A stretch of 64,000 nt of DNA, taken from NCBI GenBank assembly GCA_009733575.1, contig ML769504.1, forward strand, positions 75,687-139,686, in the 5' to 3' direction. The position numbers and the translations under genes were made by a program. Below are positions 23,301 to 35,454 of this stretch, in pieces. The stretch comes from Gymnopus androsaceus JB14. Its lineage: Eukaryota; Basidiomycota; Agaricomycetes; Agaricales; Omphalotaceae. Every line of letters begins with the position of its first letter. Position 1 is the stretch's first letter. The notes under the pieces are model-generated. The model was not told the DNA's origin and made no database searches. It worked only from the letters and a program-made list of their open reading frames with translations.

Positions 23301-24085
23301 CCCGAAAATATTGATATTCTCTCTAGCGATGCTCACCCCCTGTGCACTTCCATCCGCCGCGTGTGAGGATTCGTCATGTTGGTCCAGCACTGGGGCTCAT
23401 GATCACTCGTCGGCATGAACGAGGATCTTGGAGCCCCGAGCTGGATTGTCGGGCATTCTGCAGCATTTTAAATGGTGACTGTGATTTCTACTGTTATTTT
23501 CGATGAATTTTCACCTTCTCTACCTATTGATCTGTGGGCCGCTTCTCTCTGTCCATGAGCTATGTATCCCCATTGTCCCTCGATGTCCACCACCCGCCGC
23601 TCCTCATCCGTGAATCCTTCATGTTCTCAGATCATTCGGGTCTCTGAATAATGGCGATGAACATGAGCCCTGAAGTTTGAATGCAGCTCTGAGCACTGAA
23701 ATGGGGATTGTTTCGATCAACTTTCGATCTTTGATTTTCTGAAATTTTTTCTCTTTTCCCCTTTCCACTCTTTTCCTAGCGTGTTTCCCCACATCAGCAC
23801 CTTTTTTTCTGTCTTAACTAGGGCCATCCCCCACTGGAGACGCTCGGGCTACGCACAGCATAGGCACTGGTCTTGACAGAAAGGAAGCTCCAAAAGAGCG
23901 TCTGTATTCGACAGCGCTCTACCTGATCATCACGATCATTTTCGCCTGGTCTCGTCGCAGTCGAATCTAGCCTGGATTCCTGCACCTGAACTTAACCAAC
24001 CTTTACCTACTGGGAATTAATATATATGGGTTTCACACTGCCGTGTCTCTCTCTCTCGCAGTAAACTCTTAAAATAGCGCCTATA
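20353..24085. other. Gene-poor region with a 19-base poly-C run
   Basis: No reading frame has recognisable content or convincing exon structure. A homopolymer of 19 C residues occupies 23179-23197. Short open frames near 21823 and 22893 were considered but show no family features. Confidence 0.5.
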
Positions 24086-24354
24086 ACTCTAGGCTTCCTT
24101 TGTACCTAGTGCAAACGTCGCATAACAAGTATAGCTACTTGCTACAACGAACCTTACACTAGAGGCAATGGGTCTCCTTCGTGCCTAATGCAAACGTCGT
24201 GAGCCGAGTGGTCAAGACTGCCTGAAGTAGGGGTCTCGATTGCTTGCCACAACGGCGGGAGCATTAGGTGCCCGCAGTGCGCATACAGGCGCTATGCGTG
24301 TAATGCGGAACCCGGCTGTTTCGCAATGGGACCTACCATTGTCCACTTCAGCTC

Positions 24355-24688
24355 CGTTAACACCGGCACGGTGTTCGGATGATCTAGTTGCTCCGTTGGA
24401 TCTCCAATGGGTACGGCTGGCTCCCCTTCCTGAGATACGGGATCCTTGAACGGAGAATATTGATATTATCGTGACTGCAGCTCACGAGCACTCTACAAAA
24501 CCTTGCAGCGTCTTTGAGAAGTTTGAAAAAGTGAAAGAATATAGTCGGGACCAAGATTGGGCGCTTCCTTCAGTTTGGCGCTAAGATTAGCCGACCTGAT
24601 CATCACGATCCATTTTCGCTCTGGTCGAATTCTCCATGGTTTTTAAGTTGTCCACCTTTTCTGCATTCAGCTCCGTCCCCTTCTTTAC
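24355..24688. repeat. Dispersed repeat, copy 1 (permuted order X-Y)
   Basis: Block X runs from CGTTAACACCGGCACGGTGT to GCTCACGAGCA (24355-24490). Block Y follows immediately, from CTCTACAAAACC to CCCCTTCTTTAC (24491-24688). Both blocks recur near 27.2-27.5 kb in the opposite order. Part of block Y (CCTGATCATCACGATCATTTTCGC) is also seen near 23922, suggesting a third, partial copy. Confidence 0.75.
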
Positions 24689-24699
24689 ATTTTGTTAGC

Positions 24700-25177
24700 T
24701 TGAGTTCTATAAAACTTGTTGTGATTAGTTTAAGTCAAATTGCTACTTCAAGATTTCAATTTAAGTTCAATCCAATTCAATTGAAATCCATCAAGCTTAT
24801 CCTTTCTATTTCAATTAATTACTTTGGAGACACAATCCTTTTGCTATAGTGATGCCATTAGCTGTCTAGTAATCCTTACTTTATGTATGGAAACTCAGTT
24901 CTTTAGGTGTTAGGTGTAGGGTGAGGATTCTTTCATACCGCATGAACAATTCCAATGGAAAGAGCATGGATGCGGCAGGGAAACTTCAGTGCTTCAAAAT
25001 GACAGTAGCCATTGAAAGTAAAAACAAGAGATTAGACGAGCGCATCCACGGATACTTTGGATTAATGAGAAGCTAGTATGTAGAGAGCTTTCCTGGATTC
25101 CTGGCTGCAAGGCTCAACACATTGAGGACCAATCGCAAGAGTGTAGGCTGGCAATGAGTCCAACAATCAACTAGAAT
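24700..25177 (+). repeat. tRNA-Val-associated repeat, copy 1
   Basis: This block, immediately 5' of the tRNA-Val gene, recurs inverted at 35.46-35.99 kb with about 90% visual identity. It recurs more weakly at 43.9-44.1 kb. Shared landmarks are AATTCAATTGAAATCCATCA, GTAATCCTTACTTTATGTAT, the GAGGATTCTTTC.TACCGCA motif and TTTCCTGGATTCCTGGCTGC. Confidence 0.8.
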
Positions 25178-25259
25178 GGTTTGATGGCGTAGTCGATTAT
25201 TGCATCTATCTAACATAGATGCTATATAGAAGCTGCCGGTTCGAACCCGGGTCGAATCA
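25178..25259 (+). tRNA. tRNA-Val (anticodon AAC) with 9-nt intron
   Basis: The acceptor stem GGTTTGA pairs with TCGAATC (two G-U pairs). The A box is TGGCGTAGTCG. The anticodon stem TCTAT pairs with ATAGA around CTAACA, and the intron TAGATGCTA follows the base after the anticodon. The T arm GCCGG-TTCGAAC-CCGGG has one mismatch at its base. The fold closely matches the better-preserved gene at 43.8 kb. It may be functional or slightly decayed. Confidence 0.75.
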
Positions 25260-25427
25260 TATGGGAATGCTGTCCAGGAGGTTCACATTTATTTTATTTT
25301 ATTTTTCATTTCTTATTTTCTTGTTGCTCCAGCTCCCTGCAATTACATACATACGGTACACAACATCCATCCATCCTGATATCATCCACCCCGCATTTTC
25401 TAGAGTGTAGCATGTTCCTCCCGTTCC

Positions 25428-26461
25428 TCATTTACTGCCTTCCGCCGTTGACGTTCTTCCTGCGCCGCCTCCGACCCCTAAGGTGCGACATACGATGTGC
25501 GTCGTGTGGCGGACACATCGGATGCCTCGGATGAATCTGCGGAGACTGAAGCCAAAGTGGAAGAAATTGACCGACAAGGTGGGTGGGATGCAAAGTAGGC
25601 GGAGGAAGAAGTGAATGATGCAGTAGCATCTAGCCGCCGGTTCAGAAGCTGAATCCACGCATGTCGCTGGATTCGCTTCCATCTCGAGCAGGACAGAGAT
25701 CTGGATCTCGAAGTCGCTACATCTAGCAATAGGGATGCGGAGAATGGGGATATAAAGACCTGTGCTCTGTATAGAGGACGACGGTTCGCTGATGCAGACT
25801 GTGGGTGACGGTGTCTGGGGCATCGTAGTCCTTGATGACAATGGGTTCATCGTGGTGTTCAAAGAGCCATGAGTGGCGTTGGTGTGGAAGGCGGCGGAAC
25901 TGGAGGTGGTACATAGTAATGGCTCGGGTTTGCTATTGAGAGACGCAGGTAGCGTGTGTGATCTTGTAAAAGGCTTCAATATGAGCAGAATCTGCGATGT
26001 GTTTCTGCATCGAAGAATGATCGTCTCCAATTCCAATATAATCACTCTGTAGCCTTGGCTTTCAACGTCAACAGCGTAACCGCGTCCATTCAAACACTGT
26101 CGGCAGTCCTGCTTCTCCTCCTTCATCGCGAGCTCTTCCTGTAGGCTCGACTGTCGAACCCGAAATTCGAAGGCTGTCTTCGTGGTCCGGTCAGGATTTC
26201 GGATTTCAAGATTCGTAAGAAAAATGTTTGACTATAGCCCAGGAGGGTAGCATGAACGATTGGATGACCTGCGAAGCAGTACAACGGACGGTGAAGACCG
26301 GGTGGATTTAGAAGAAGAATGGGAGGGTGTAGTGGATTAGCGAACATTCGAAAACATAAAAAACGACACAGAAAAAGTAGACGGATACCCGCCAAGAGAG
26401 GATGGTGAAAACCCAAATTCACTAGATCGCTCCATCCAAACCACCAACCAAACCTCCTCAA
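25428..26461 (-). repeat. Conserved ORF-bearing repeat, copy 1
   Basis: Open frames here resemble those at 42.64-43.74 kb on the opposite strand. Shared segments include GRGYAV after a glutamate-rich helix (MKEEKQDCRQCLNGRGYAVD here, REEKL...EGRGYAVESE there) and IKDYDAPDTVTH against VKDYNAPDTTTH. The similarity switches between frames in both copies, so neither looks like an intact gene. The protein family is unknown to me. The block lies about 170 bp 3' of the tRNA-Val gene, and the other copy has the same arrangement in mirror image. Confidence 0.55.
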
Positions 26462-27191
26462 ATGCTACCGAGAACAAACGAAAGAAAGTTTATGGCTCAC
26501 TTCAAATAACGGTGAACTTCGACTCTCCACTAACGCGACACCTTCCTACTTCTCATCCCAGGCTTCACCGCCTAAGGTGGCCGGATCGTGTTCGCAAAAG
26601 AAGATGTTGGCAGTACCAGTAGGAGGGTAGGAGTGCGCGTTGAGGTCCGCATGAATACGTTGAGGTGACAGATAACCCTTGAGCTAAGAGTACTGTCGTT
26701 CGCTGTTAGTAAAGAGAAAAGTCGGCACTACGTAGATGTAGATAGTGAGAAACAGGCGAAAGACTTAGGAGACAAAGAGACTCACCTAAGTAGAAATCCA
26801 CGGGTCAAAGTGACAATGACGCTACCCGATACTGCTTGTGTCCCTGAATCCGCTTCTTCCCAATCCGTTCAGATCTTCCACCTACTCGAAGCCGTTTGGT
26901 TCCTCTGCCTATGGCCTGGTGTATTCCCTGCTAAGGACTCCAGTAACGAAGGGGAGAAGACGTCCAGGAAGACGAAAAAGGTTGACCGTGGTGGTGATTG
27001 GGAAGGACAGAAGATTTGAACGACGACATGATCATTCAGAAGTGCTGATTCGAACAAAAGTACAGTCAAATCTTTGGCCAGAGTCTTCGTCGAATTGATT
27101 TCGTTTAATTTACTTGGCCAAGCTACAGTCACCGGGAGCCTTGCATCTTGATTTTTTTAGTGAATGTATAAAGTGAATCGTGTTGATCTAC
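26462..27191. other. Intergenic, no recognised gene
   Basis: Only short open frames with no recognisable content are present. Confidence 0.4.
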
Positions 27192-27507
27192 CTCTACAAA
27201 ACCTTGACACGTCTTTGAGAAGTTGAAAAAGTGAAAGAATATAGTCGACCAAGATTGGGCGCTTCCTTCAGTTTGGGCGCTAAGCTAGTCCGACCTGATC
27301 ATCACGATCATTTTCGCCTGGTCGAATCTCCATGGTTTTAAGTTGTCCACTTTCTGCATTACAGCTCCGTCCCCTTCTTTACCTCCGTTAACAGCGGCAC
27401 GGTGTTCGAATGATCTAGTTGCCCCGTTGGATCACGGCTGATTCCCCTGAGATATGGGATCCTTGGACGGAGAATATTGATATTATCGCGACTGCAGCTC
27501 ACGAGCA
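27192..27507. repeat. Dispersed repeat, copy 2 (order Y-X)
   Basis: Block Y (CTCTACAAAACCTTGACACG to CCCCTTCTTTAC) runs straight into block X (CTCCGTTAACAGCGGCACGG to GCTCACGAGCA). Relative to copy 1 the two blocks are in reversed order but in the same orientation. Small indels separate the copies. Confidence 0.75.
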
Positions 27508-30137
27508 ACTTCAATATGATTGCAGTTTTGCAGCTCTGACATCTGTTCTTTCTTCCTATGATCTTTTTTTTCTATCCTCTCTGAGCCGACGTAGAGTTTC
27601 GTGGTACGATTTTGCACCGGCGTGAAGCCTTGGCATTCGTCCGTTATCTACTTAATACTCACAAACTTGGACGTACGTGTCATTTTCACCAGGACCTTTC
27701 CCCCTACCTCCTTCGAGTACGTTCAGAACGAACTCTGTTCATATCGACTGTTACATGTGTTGCATCGAGGTTGTACATTTCCATGTGAAGGCCTTTTCAT
27801 TCCTGTCCACTTTTCATGCTCCGCTTGCCTTTCTGTCGTGAATCTAGAATAATGACTCTTGTTTATAGACTAGGTTCAACCATTAACAAATACAGCTTGG
27901 ATTTCCTCACATAAACGCATATTTTTTCCAAGCAAAGTCGCTTTCTTCTCGTGAACGAAGTTTGACAATAGTGAAGATCAAAAATAGGTAACAATGGCGC
28001 TGATGGGTTCTTAGATCCTAATGGTCTAAGACAACATTACCCTGCCGGAGTGAGTCGACTGTTTGCCACTGAATGGATAGGTGAGTCTCCGGCCACTTTT
28101 CGTCGATGAAAAGCCCGCAGTTCCTTTTTTATATCATAGTAGATTCATTGTCATTCAGATCTTCAAAGAACCTCGAAGCCAGCGGGGCAATAGATGGGAA
28201 AGCCATCTGAGAAAACCTCCTTCTCAGCTGCGACGGGCTCTCTACATCCCTTGTGGGAGAGAATACCTACTTTACTGGAGGAAGTACTAGCGGGTGTGGA
28301 GCACTTGCTGCGACTGGTGAAGCGGTGAAGGTGCCAGTATAAGATGCAAGTTGACTTTCGAAATGGATCAAAAATCATATGGATGATGATTCTCGAAGCG
28401 TTATGGCGGTGACCAAGATGGATCGGAGTGACTGTCCATCTCCTATGAACTGGCTGACGTCGTTTGGACTCATTCCGTATTTGTATCAGACACGGATTTT
28501 GAATCACTTTGTTGCTCCGCGACTGGTCCGACTGGCTGGCTGACCAAGATCATAGACCGACTGTTCGTTCCGTATACTAGGATGGCTCCACAGTATCAGA
28601 CACAGATTTTGAATCTCTTCTTGTTCTGCGGCCCGCCTCATACTAATCCGAATGCAGAAACAACCATTGACTATACCGGAACTATGTCTCGAGTTTCGAC
28701 ACTCAAAGCCGTTGCGGAACGACCCAAGTTCAACTTGTTCAAACCAGGTACAATTGGGAAGCCCTTTCACAGTTTGACATGCTGCTTATGTCGACCACAC
28801 ACGCTCCGCTCAAAACAGGTGTTTTGGAGAATCTCGACAAGCTCGTGGGGAAGACGCGGTTGTACGGGCATTTATCACTGTCAATGTACGTTTTCGTCTT
28901 TTCTCATCATGCCCTTGTTTCCCTGTCTTGACAACTCGAATCATCGTTTTCGGTAGGATCGCAGGTACTGATGGTATGCATGAGACGTCCATACAAGGTC
29001 GCTTTTGCTTAGGAGGGATTGTATGCTTTTGCGTTGAGCTAGAAAGATAGCGATCTGCTGCCCCGGTTTATTACAGGCTCTTCCGCAACTTCTCTCCATG
29101 TCACATACGAACTTTCTGGATCTCTAGGCTCGGATATGCCCGCGGTATACGGCTTGTGTCGAGCCAACTGATGTCATCGAGCGCTAGAGCTGCAGGCGAT
29201 GCGTCCTCTGCGAGCAGTAGTACTTAATATGAAACGCAGTAAAACATAGGACATGAGCCATGTCTGTCGGAAGGAAGAAAAAATAAGTTTTGATCTAGAC
29301 ATTTGTGAGAGATGCTGCGCGCGAGAGACAAGGACGCAGCAGCATAGACAACATTGACACATAGTACGTCCTCCTCGAATTTCGAATACAGTCGGAGCGA
29401 TTGGTTGAGCTTCTTCTTCTAAACCGTCAACATCTTCCATCCAGACGTTAACCATGCTGACAAATGAGCATAAGATATAGTACATAGTACAAACTAAATC
29501 AAACTTTGGCAAAGCAAGTTGCCGAAAGGATGTAAATTTTAATTGCATTGGTCCCATGCATGCTCACCGACCGCGATTTTACATTCTAGTAGTTCAGTCA
29601 AAGCAGAACTCTTCAATTTGCTTGCTAGAGCAAGTGAATTCGATTCCGACTTCTTTTATTCACCTACGTTGTAAACATAACTGACAGTTTAAAACAAGCT
29701 CACCGGAGTTTGTATAAAGTTTTCCTCCGCGTTTCGGAGCCATTGAACTCGGGAGCCAAAGCAACTTCGACTCACATTCAACATCTGCATTCTCGCTGTC
29801 GGCGATCGATACCCCTGCCGTGCACGCATGGAACCAATGTGGTTGAAACTATATCATCGCTGCTTGAAGTTGCAGAGGATTGTCTTTCCAGCATCCTTTC
29901 CTTTTCGTCTTGCAACGCTACAAAGGACTCCACCGTAACCGTGTTCGATGAACCATCCCACTGAAGCATTCACAAGGAGGCAAGTTCAATCTTTTTTTTA
30001 CTTGACTACAATTAATGGATGTATATTATATCTTGTAGTAACTCAGGATACACTCCAGTTTCTCAGTACAACTGAGCACAGAAGGAACATCAGACTGAAA
30101 ATATTAGGTCAGTTTGATCAAGTGATATTTCGCTTCA
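27508..30137. other. Gene-poor region
   Basis: No gene was recognised. A short direct repeat, GTATCAGACAC.GATTTTGAAT, occurs at about 28485 and 28594. Low-complexity stretches and chance ORFs occupy the rest. Confidence 0.4.
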
Positions 30138-31996
30138 GTGGACGCTTGGTCATTAAGAATGATATCTCCAGGAGCTCGAGTGCTACTCTTCAAGAGCGTG
30201 AAGGGCCCAGACATGATGATACCGATGCTTCTAAAAGGTATGACTATAATATGTTTATTCTCGATCCATATCTTAATCGCATCCTGTAGGCTGAAGGAGT
30301 ACTGTCACAAACACAAAAGCCGACCGCAAGTGTGGATCTGCCTATTCCTCTTATATGGCATCCTGCTTGGACTGGCTGCTATATTTACAGGATTTCTCAT
30401 GTGTTTCCGCGGCGACCTCTTCCCTCTAGGAGCCTTTGACAGTACTTCCAATTTGCGGATAACCTTGAACTCTACAGTGAAGCGAGAGTGCATTTTATTG
30501 GTACTCAATCTTCTACTCAAACCGGCTATCATGGCTGTTGGGACCGTTCATGAGACTGCCTTAAAATGGACCTTGGCCGCAGAGACAGATCCACTCCAGC
30601 CGCCGGCACTATTCGCTTGGAATTCAACTCAAACTTTCGATTCTATGTGTTTTCCAACGATGACTGGTCACCGAACGGCTTAACCGGAACATTGATCATG
30701 GTAATTGCACTGGCATTAACATATGCCTCCAGTTCAATGGTATTGTTGGAGCTCCAGGACACCTCCTCAGGATACGACACTGTTGTTGCGTTCATCCCAA
30801 TAATCATTCTTGGCGTTTCAATCCTGTTGCAATCTGCACTTGCAATTGCTGCAATTATCATGACCGATATACCCTCGTGGAATCAGTCACCGTTGGCCAC
30901 ATGCACATATCTTGACCCAGTGCGAGATGCTGAAGAGACGACCTGGCCGATGCATGCTTGGACTCTCGGATCAAGTCTTCCCAACCCAGATCCAAGAAGC
31001 CTCGGGAAAATGCCCGTTCCGTCATGGCTCTGTCATGCACAATTCCCTCGATTTGTGAGGTATCATTGCAATGCTTGCATCGAGCGGATTTTACTGGGGT
31101 CTTGTCGTGATGGGAATGTCATTGTCTGGGACTCAAGGATCTCAGATTGGGACCAGTTGGTCTCCCTTTTTTAACGCAAACACGACGGTCATGAACTTTA
31201 GATGGGAGGACGAGGCACCAGCCTCTTGAATGATTTGGGGGCTTGCCTTACTTACTGGATTTCAGGGCGGAATAGTAACGAGTGCTCTTACCTCCACAGA
31301 AACATTAATTTCAATGGGATACGATGAAGTGTTATGGACTGAGGTGGCGAGCAAGGACGGGTCCGATCCATCTCCGACTTTCTGGAAAAAATACGTTGCC
31401 ACTTGGATGTTCGGGGTGCTTGTGTTCGTGGAACCCTTCTTTCACTGGCTTTTTGGCCTTGCCGTTGGCGTCAATGCAGACACCGGCTTCCATGTACGTC
31501 CTGTTCAGGTAGGTTTTGAAGTTTTTTGAAGTGTAAATCTCCAATAATAAACTTCATGTGCTAGATATTCTACATTAGTGTTGCAGGAGGCGCTGGTGTT
31601 TTTCTGATATTTGCCATATCTAGATGGTTTCCGGTCAAGCGTTGCAAGAGATGCCCAAGCACTTACGGTCACTTGCAGACTATAGTTGACCTTGTTGATG
31701 AATGGCCCCAGGATGTCTGTGATTCAGACAATGCTCCTGCTGAAAAACTCAGGCTGTACTGGGGTCATAAAGTAGTAAATGGGAAATCGGGTACTTCGAT
31801 GAAAACAGCTCATGCCGGAACGTCAACCTCCTGTGAAAATATTCGTAAAATTCAGCCTGAGGAAGAATACGGGGGAATAAACTGCGGGGGTTGCTTTTTC
31901 ATTAATCACTCTGGTCGTTACTTATTTTGTCTTTCATTTTATTCTATGTACATATTTGAATCTTTCAAATTTCTTGTCACCATAAAGCTCGAATGA
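30138..31996 (+). pseudogene. Multi-pass membrane protein family, disrupted
   Basis: The sequence matches a widespread uncharacterised Agaricomycete membrane protein family, as I recall it. Recognisable parts in order are VWICLFLLYGILLGLAAIFT (TM), GTVHETALKWTLAAE, FNSNFRFYVFSNDDW, TM helices around MVIALALTYASSSMVLLELQ and IIILGVSILLQSALAIAAII, a luminal SWSPFFNANTTVMNF segment, and a C-terminal YGHLQTIVDLVDEW...YWGHK...HAGTS tail that typifies the family. A frame change near 30590 separates TLAAE from the next segment. A second lies between about 31000 and 31100. An in-frame TGA follows EDEAPAS near 31230. An intron near 31510-31565 is likely real. With three breaks it is probably a pseudogene. 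The start is not determined. Confidence 0.65.
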
Positions 31997-32264
31997 ATAC
32001 AATCCCTTGTTAAATTCCAGTCATCCAAATCACAGCATACTTCTAGCTTTAAGCAGAGCCTCACAGTTCATCATTCAATTCGAGCACCTCACGCATATTT
32101 TCCCCTTGGCCAGCTAATCTTTCTTACTCCATCCCTATCCAAATTGTATTAAATTTGATGATCCTCGCAAACGGTAGTAAAGAAAATATCGAAGGATAGG
32201 GAAATGATGCATCCTAAAATATTCAGACTGTCTATGTAGCGATATATTCTACTTAGTTCTTAGA
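31997..32264. other. Intergenic, no recognised gene
   Basis: AT-rich sequence with no reading frame of note. Confidence 0.4.
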
Positions 32265-32950
32265 ATACCACCTCCAATCCCAATCTAGCACAATGCTTGA
32301 ATGCTCTCCTATACCACTGCATGGCTTCAGTAGGGTTTTCGTCTTCTAGGACTATTTCTAAGACTGCCATCCCTGACATTCCCTGTTGCCCCATTATCGA
32401 GTCCATGTAAGCAACATCCAGCCTGGACCAGGTCGAAGAGCTCTTCCCAAAAAAATATGATGTATGTTTGGAGCAGATACTTCTCTCTGTCGTAAGATAG
32501 AGAGTCCCGGAATACAGCCATGGAACCCTTTATGGGGTGAAATTTGGCTAGAACAGGATAAGTTCCACCATCCAACATGTTAGGGAGAAGACCATCAGCA
32601 AAATATGTATGATTCATCCAGTTATTGCAAGTGCTGGACAGTGTCTCCAGAGCCCCAGCGCTCCAGGACACCAATGGAGTGGCCGGTGCTGGCCAGAGCT
32701 CCCAGAGGCCTCAAAATTGCCTTATTTGGAAATTGAAAAGGAATTTTATATTTTTGACAGCACTGGGGGCTCTGGGAGCACTGGGAATTTTACATACTGC
32801 TGTCAAAATTAAGATGCAAAATGCAGGTTTTGCTGATGACCCTCAGCCTCAATGCTCCATCTTCCGGAAGAGCAGTGTTAAGCTACATATTCACCATCAT
32901 GCGCAACTGAGAATTTGTCGCAGCGAGATGATATGGCGCTCAACTTAAGC
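32265..32950 (-). pseudogene. 2OG-Fe(II) oxygenase pseudogene split by a MITE
   Basis: This is a paralogue of the oxygenase gene at 49.0-49.9 kb. Matching segments are LLPNMLDGGTYPVLAKFHPI, AVFRDSLSYD.EKYLLQT and NPTEAMQWYRRAFK, the last out of frame. On the far side of an inserted MITE (32593-32838) the same gene continues in a form matching MTVNIYLNTVLPEDGGA, but with a stop (GEYVA*). The coding sequence is therefore broken by the insertion, by a stop and by frame changes. The 5' part of the gene beyond about 32950 is missing. Confidence 0.85.
32593..32838. mobile_element. CATCAG-family MITE in the oxygenase pseudogene
   Basis: The left end is CATCAGCAAAATATG, and the right end reverse-complements to CATCAGCAAAACCTGC. 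Comparison with the intact paralogue shows that these 246 bp are absent there, so the paralogue acts as an empty site. In gene orientation the flanks read GGGT and GTCT, consistent with a 2-bp GT target duplication. The interior is rich in CCAGAG/CTCTGG words. Confidence 0.8.
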
Positions 32951-35330
32951 GCCTAGGCCAGAAGAATCCTTTCCTTACTGTATGTCAACAACACATCCTA
33001 TCCTCAATATTATGAAATGGAAAAAAGCTAAGGAGCGCTATGCACACTCCAAAAAAAGGCTTTCATATTCCCAAAACTCCAAAGATTTCCAATGCTCTCA
33101 ACAACCTGGCCTGTGCGCCGTTCACTCTGAAACTCTACCAGCTGTCTATCATCAAGAGGATCATTTTGATTGGCACAGAGACAAGACCCACGGAACCATT
33201 TTGGACCTTGGTATCTCTCAATACCTCTTGGAAAGGCAAGGAGCTTTGCCTTTGACAGACCAAATTCGACATGTAGCCTTGAAAAGCAGCAAGGGTGAAT
33301 AGCCAGATTTTCAGGCCATAGTGTTCTACATCAATGTTGAACACAAAGTAAAGCCCATCATGGAAGGGGTTCCCATTGTTCTCCAATATGATATCTATCT
33401 TCCAGCTGACTGTGACAAGTTTGACTCGGATGTGGACGTAGATGAGGATGATGAACTTGACTAGTATGATGACAAGGTTGACAGCAAAGAAGAATCATTC
33501 CAGAAATTCAATGCAGCTTGTTTGCAAAAAATACAAATTTGAGCTACCCAACATGGCCATGGAGAACAAAGGCATCTCATCCAGGCTCTGGAGAGTTTTC
33601 CCTTCAATCTGAGGACCAAAGAAGTTGATTCTCCTCTTTGACATCTCTATTGCCAGTGGAGTATCCTTCTATAGTATCCAAAAGTGTTGATGCCTTGGTC
33701 TACCAGCGCCTGTTGGCCCCCCTTTAAAGTCTCTCTCTGCCCTATCATGTTAAACACCAAAACAGATTGGCAAAGTGGGAGCTACAGTAAGTAGTTCCGA
33801 AGTAACCAGATGACATAGAGGCCTGGGGAAACAGTGGTTCATTCTACCTGTACAAATGTCATTGATATCTGTAAAATTTCCAGCACCAATTATATATTCC
33901 ATACAGAAAGCAATGTGCAGATAGGCAGCTGCAAGTACTCTGGTGAGGGTGTGTTCATGCAATCCAAGGCAGCAAGTGTATAATGTTCAAATTCAATGTC
34001 AACGTTATACTTGCAACCAGCTTCAAGGTGGAGTCAGCATAGCATGATGCAAAGTATGCGATGGGAATGAAGGTCTTCAGCCTGTTTTTCAGGGTGGAGG
34101 CAACGAGATTGTTGGCAATGGGTTTGAGCATGAACGGCTCTGTGTATGAGTGCATCTGTGCCTTGTTAGGGTCTCCCCAGCCTCCTTTCAGCTCTGTGTC
34201 TGCATTGTCTACTTCCCTCATGTTTTTAGTGGGTGCAGATGGTTGTTTAACTGGCTGTCTGCAAGGGGAACAGGAGTGGCAATCTGTATGGTGGGATTGT
34301 TGGGAGCAAGGAGAGCAAGGAGGAGGCACAGGTACCTGGAAAGGGCTATGGAGAGGTGCAACCAGAGCCAGCTTGCCAGCATCTCAAAGATGCCTGTCAA
34401 AGGCTGATCTGCTTGAGTGCAATGAGCCTGGGTGAAGACCTATTGGAGAAAATAGGTCAGCATATGTCGGGGAAGAACATATGACAGAGAGAGCATCAAG
34501 GAGTAACAAATGATGAAGCATGGTCGAGGAGAAACAACCACTTGATATGACTGCCAGGGAGAAGTGGCAGAAGAAGTTTAGAATCTTACCTTGTTGTCCC
34601 TGAGTAGCTGGATGTCCAACTGAAGTATGACCTGCATCTCAAAGCTGAGGGAGCAGGATCCTGGCTACTGAATTCCACATTAATTGTGTTTTGCATCAGA
34701 ATCCCAGTCCAGCTGCTTACACTGAGTGGGGTAGCTGAGGGAGCAAGGCTGGATGGAGGCTTTCCAGAGGCTTGAATACTGTTCCAGGGTGAAGGAAAGG
34801 GTACCTGGAAGGGTGCATGGACGCCATTGAAAGGGATAGGCCTAGGCGGAGCAGATGCTGGTCTCCCTGTTCTGGTCTGGCGTGGTACTTTTTCAGAAGG
34901 TAAAGGAGAGAACCATTAGGTTGTTGGCTCTGTTGCTGCTGTTGCGGGACCAAAGCTGGTGCTTGCCCAGATTGTGGTTGAGCAGCAGGAGCAGCCACGC
35001 CTCACTGGGCGACTTGTTTTCCATGTTGGTTAGCCAGAGTGGCGGCATTATATTTGTTCAGAATCATTGTTTCTGGTGTTCCTGTCATCCTTGGTCTGCT
35101 GCCTGGTGTTTACCATTGCAAGCGTGTTGTGGATGCAGTGGCAAGGTGACAAAAAGAGTGATTTCCACAAAATTGGCGAGAAAGGAAAGGGAAAATGAAT
35201 TCAGTGGTGGGAGAGAAGAATGGAAGGGATTCCTTGAATATGGAATATTGCTGGGTGACAGTAAGAGGAAAGGATGGGGAAACTCGAGATGTGGGAATGC
35301 GACAATGTGACGAAAACGCAGCCTACTTTT
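32951..35330. other. Unexplained decayed region with short open frames
   Basis: Several open frames on both strands lack a clear family. One minus-strand frame near 34717-34998 has a glutamine run (VPQQQQQSQQPNG). Another near 33955-34329 encodes HSYTEPFMLKPIANNLVAST. Base composition and codon texture suggest an old coding element broken into pieces. No termini or target duplications were found. Confidence 0.35.
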
Positions 35331-35454
35331 CCCACAGGTCACACATAGGCCTGAACTTTTGTCTGAGTCCTATTGCAATCTCACGTATCAGGTTCCCTTA
35401 GTGAATATATATTGATTGTCCATAAGCAAACAGATCTACTGATAACATGCAGCA

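Noticed and set aside
28485..28630. Direct repeat GTATCAGACAC as a transposon end
   Set aside because: Only about 35 bp is shared at 110-bp spacing, with no termini or target duplication.
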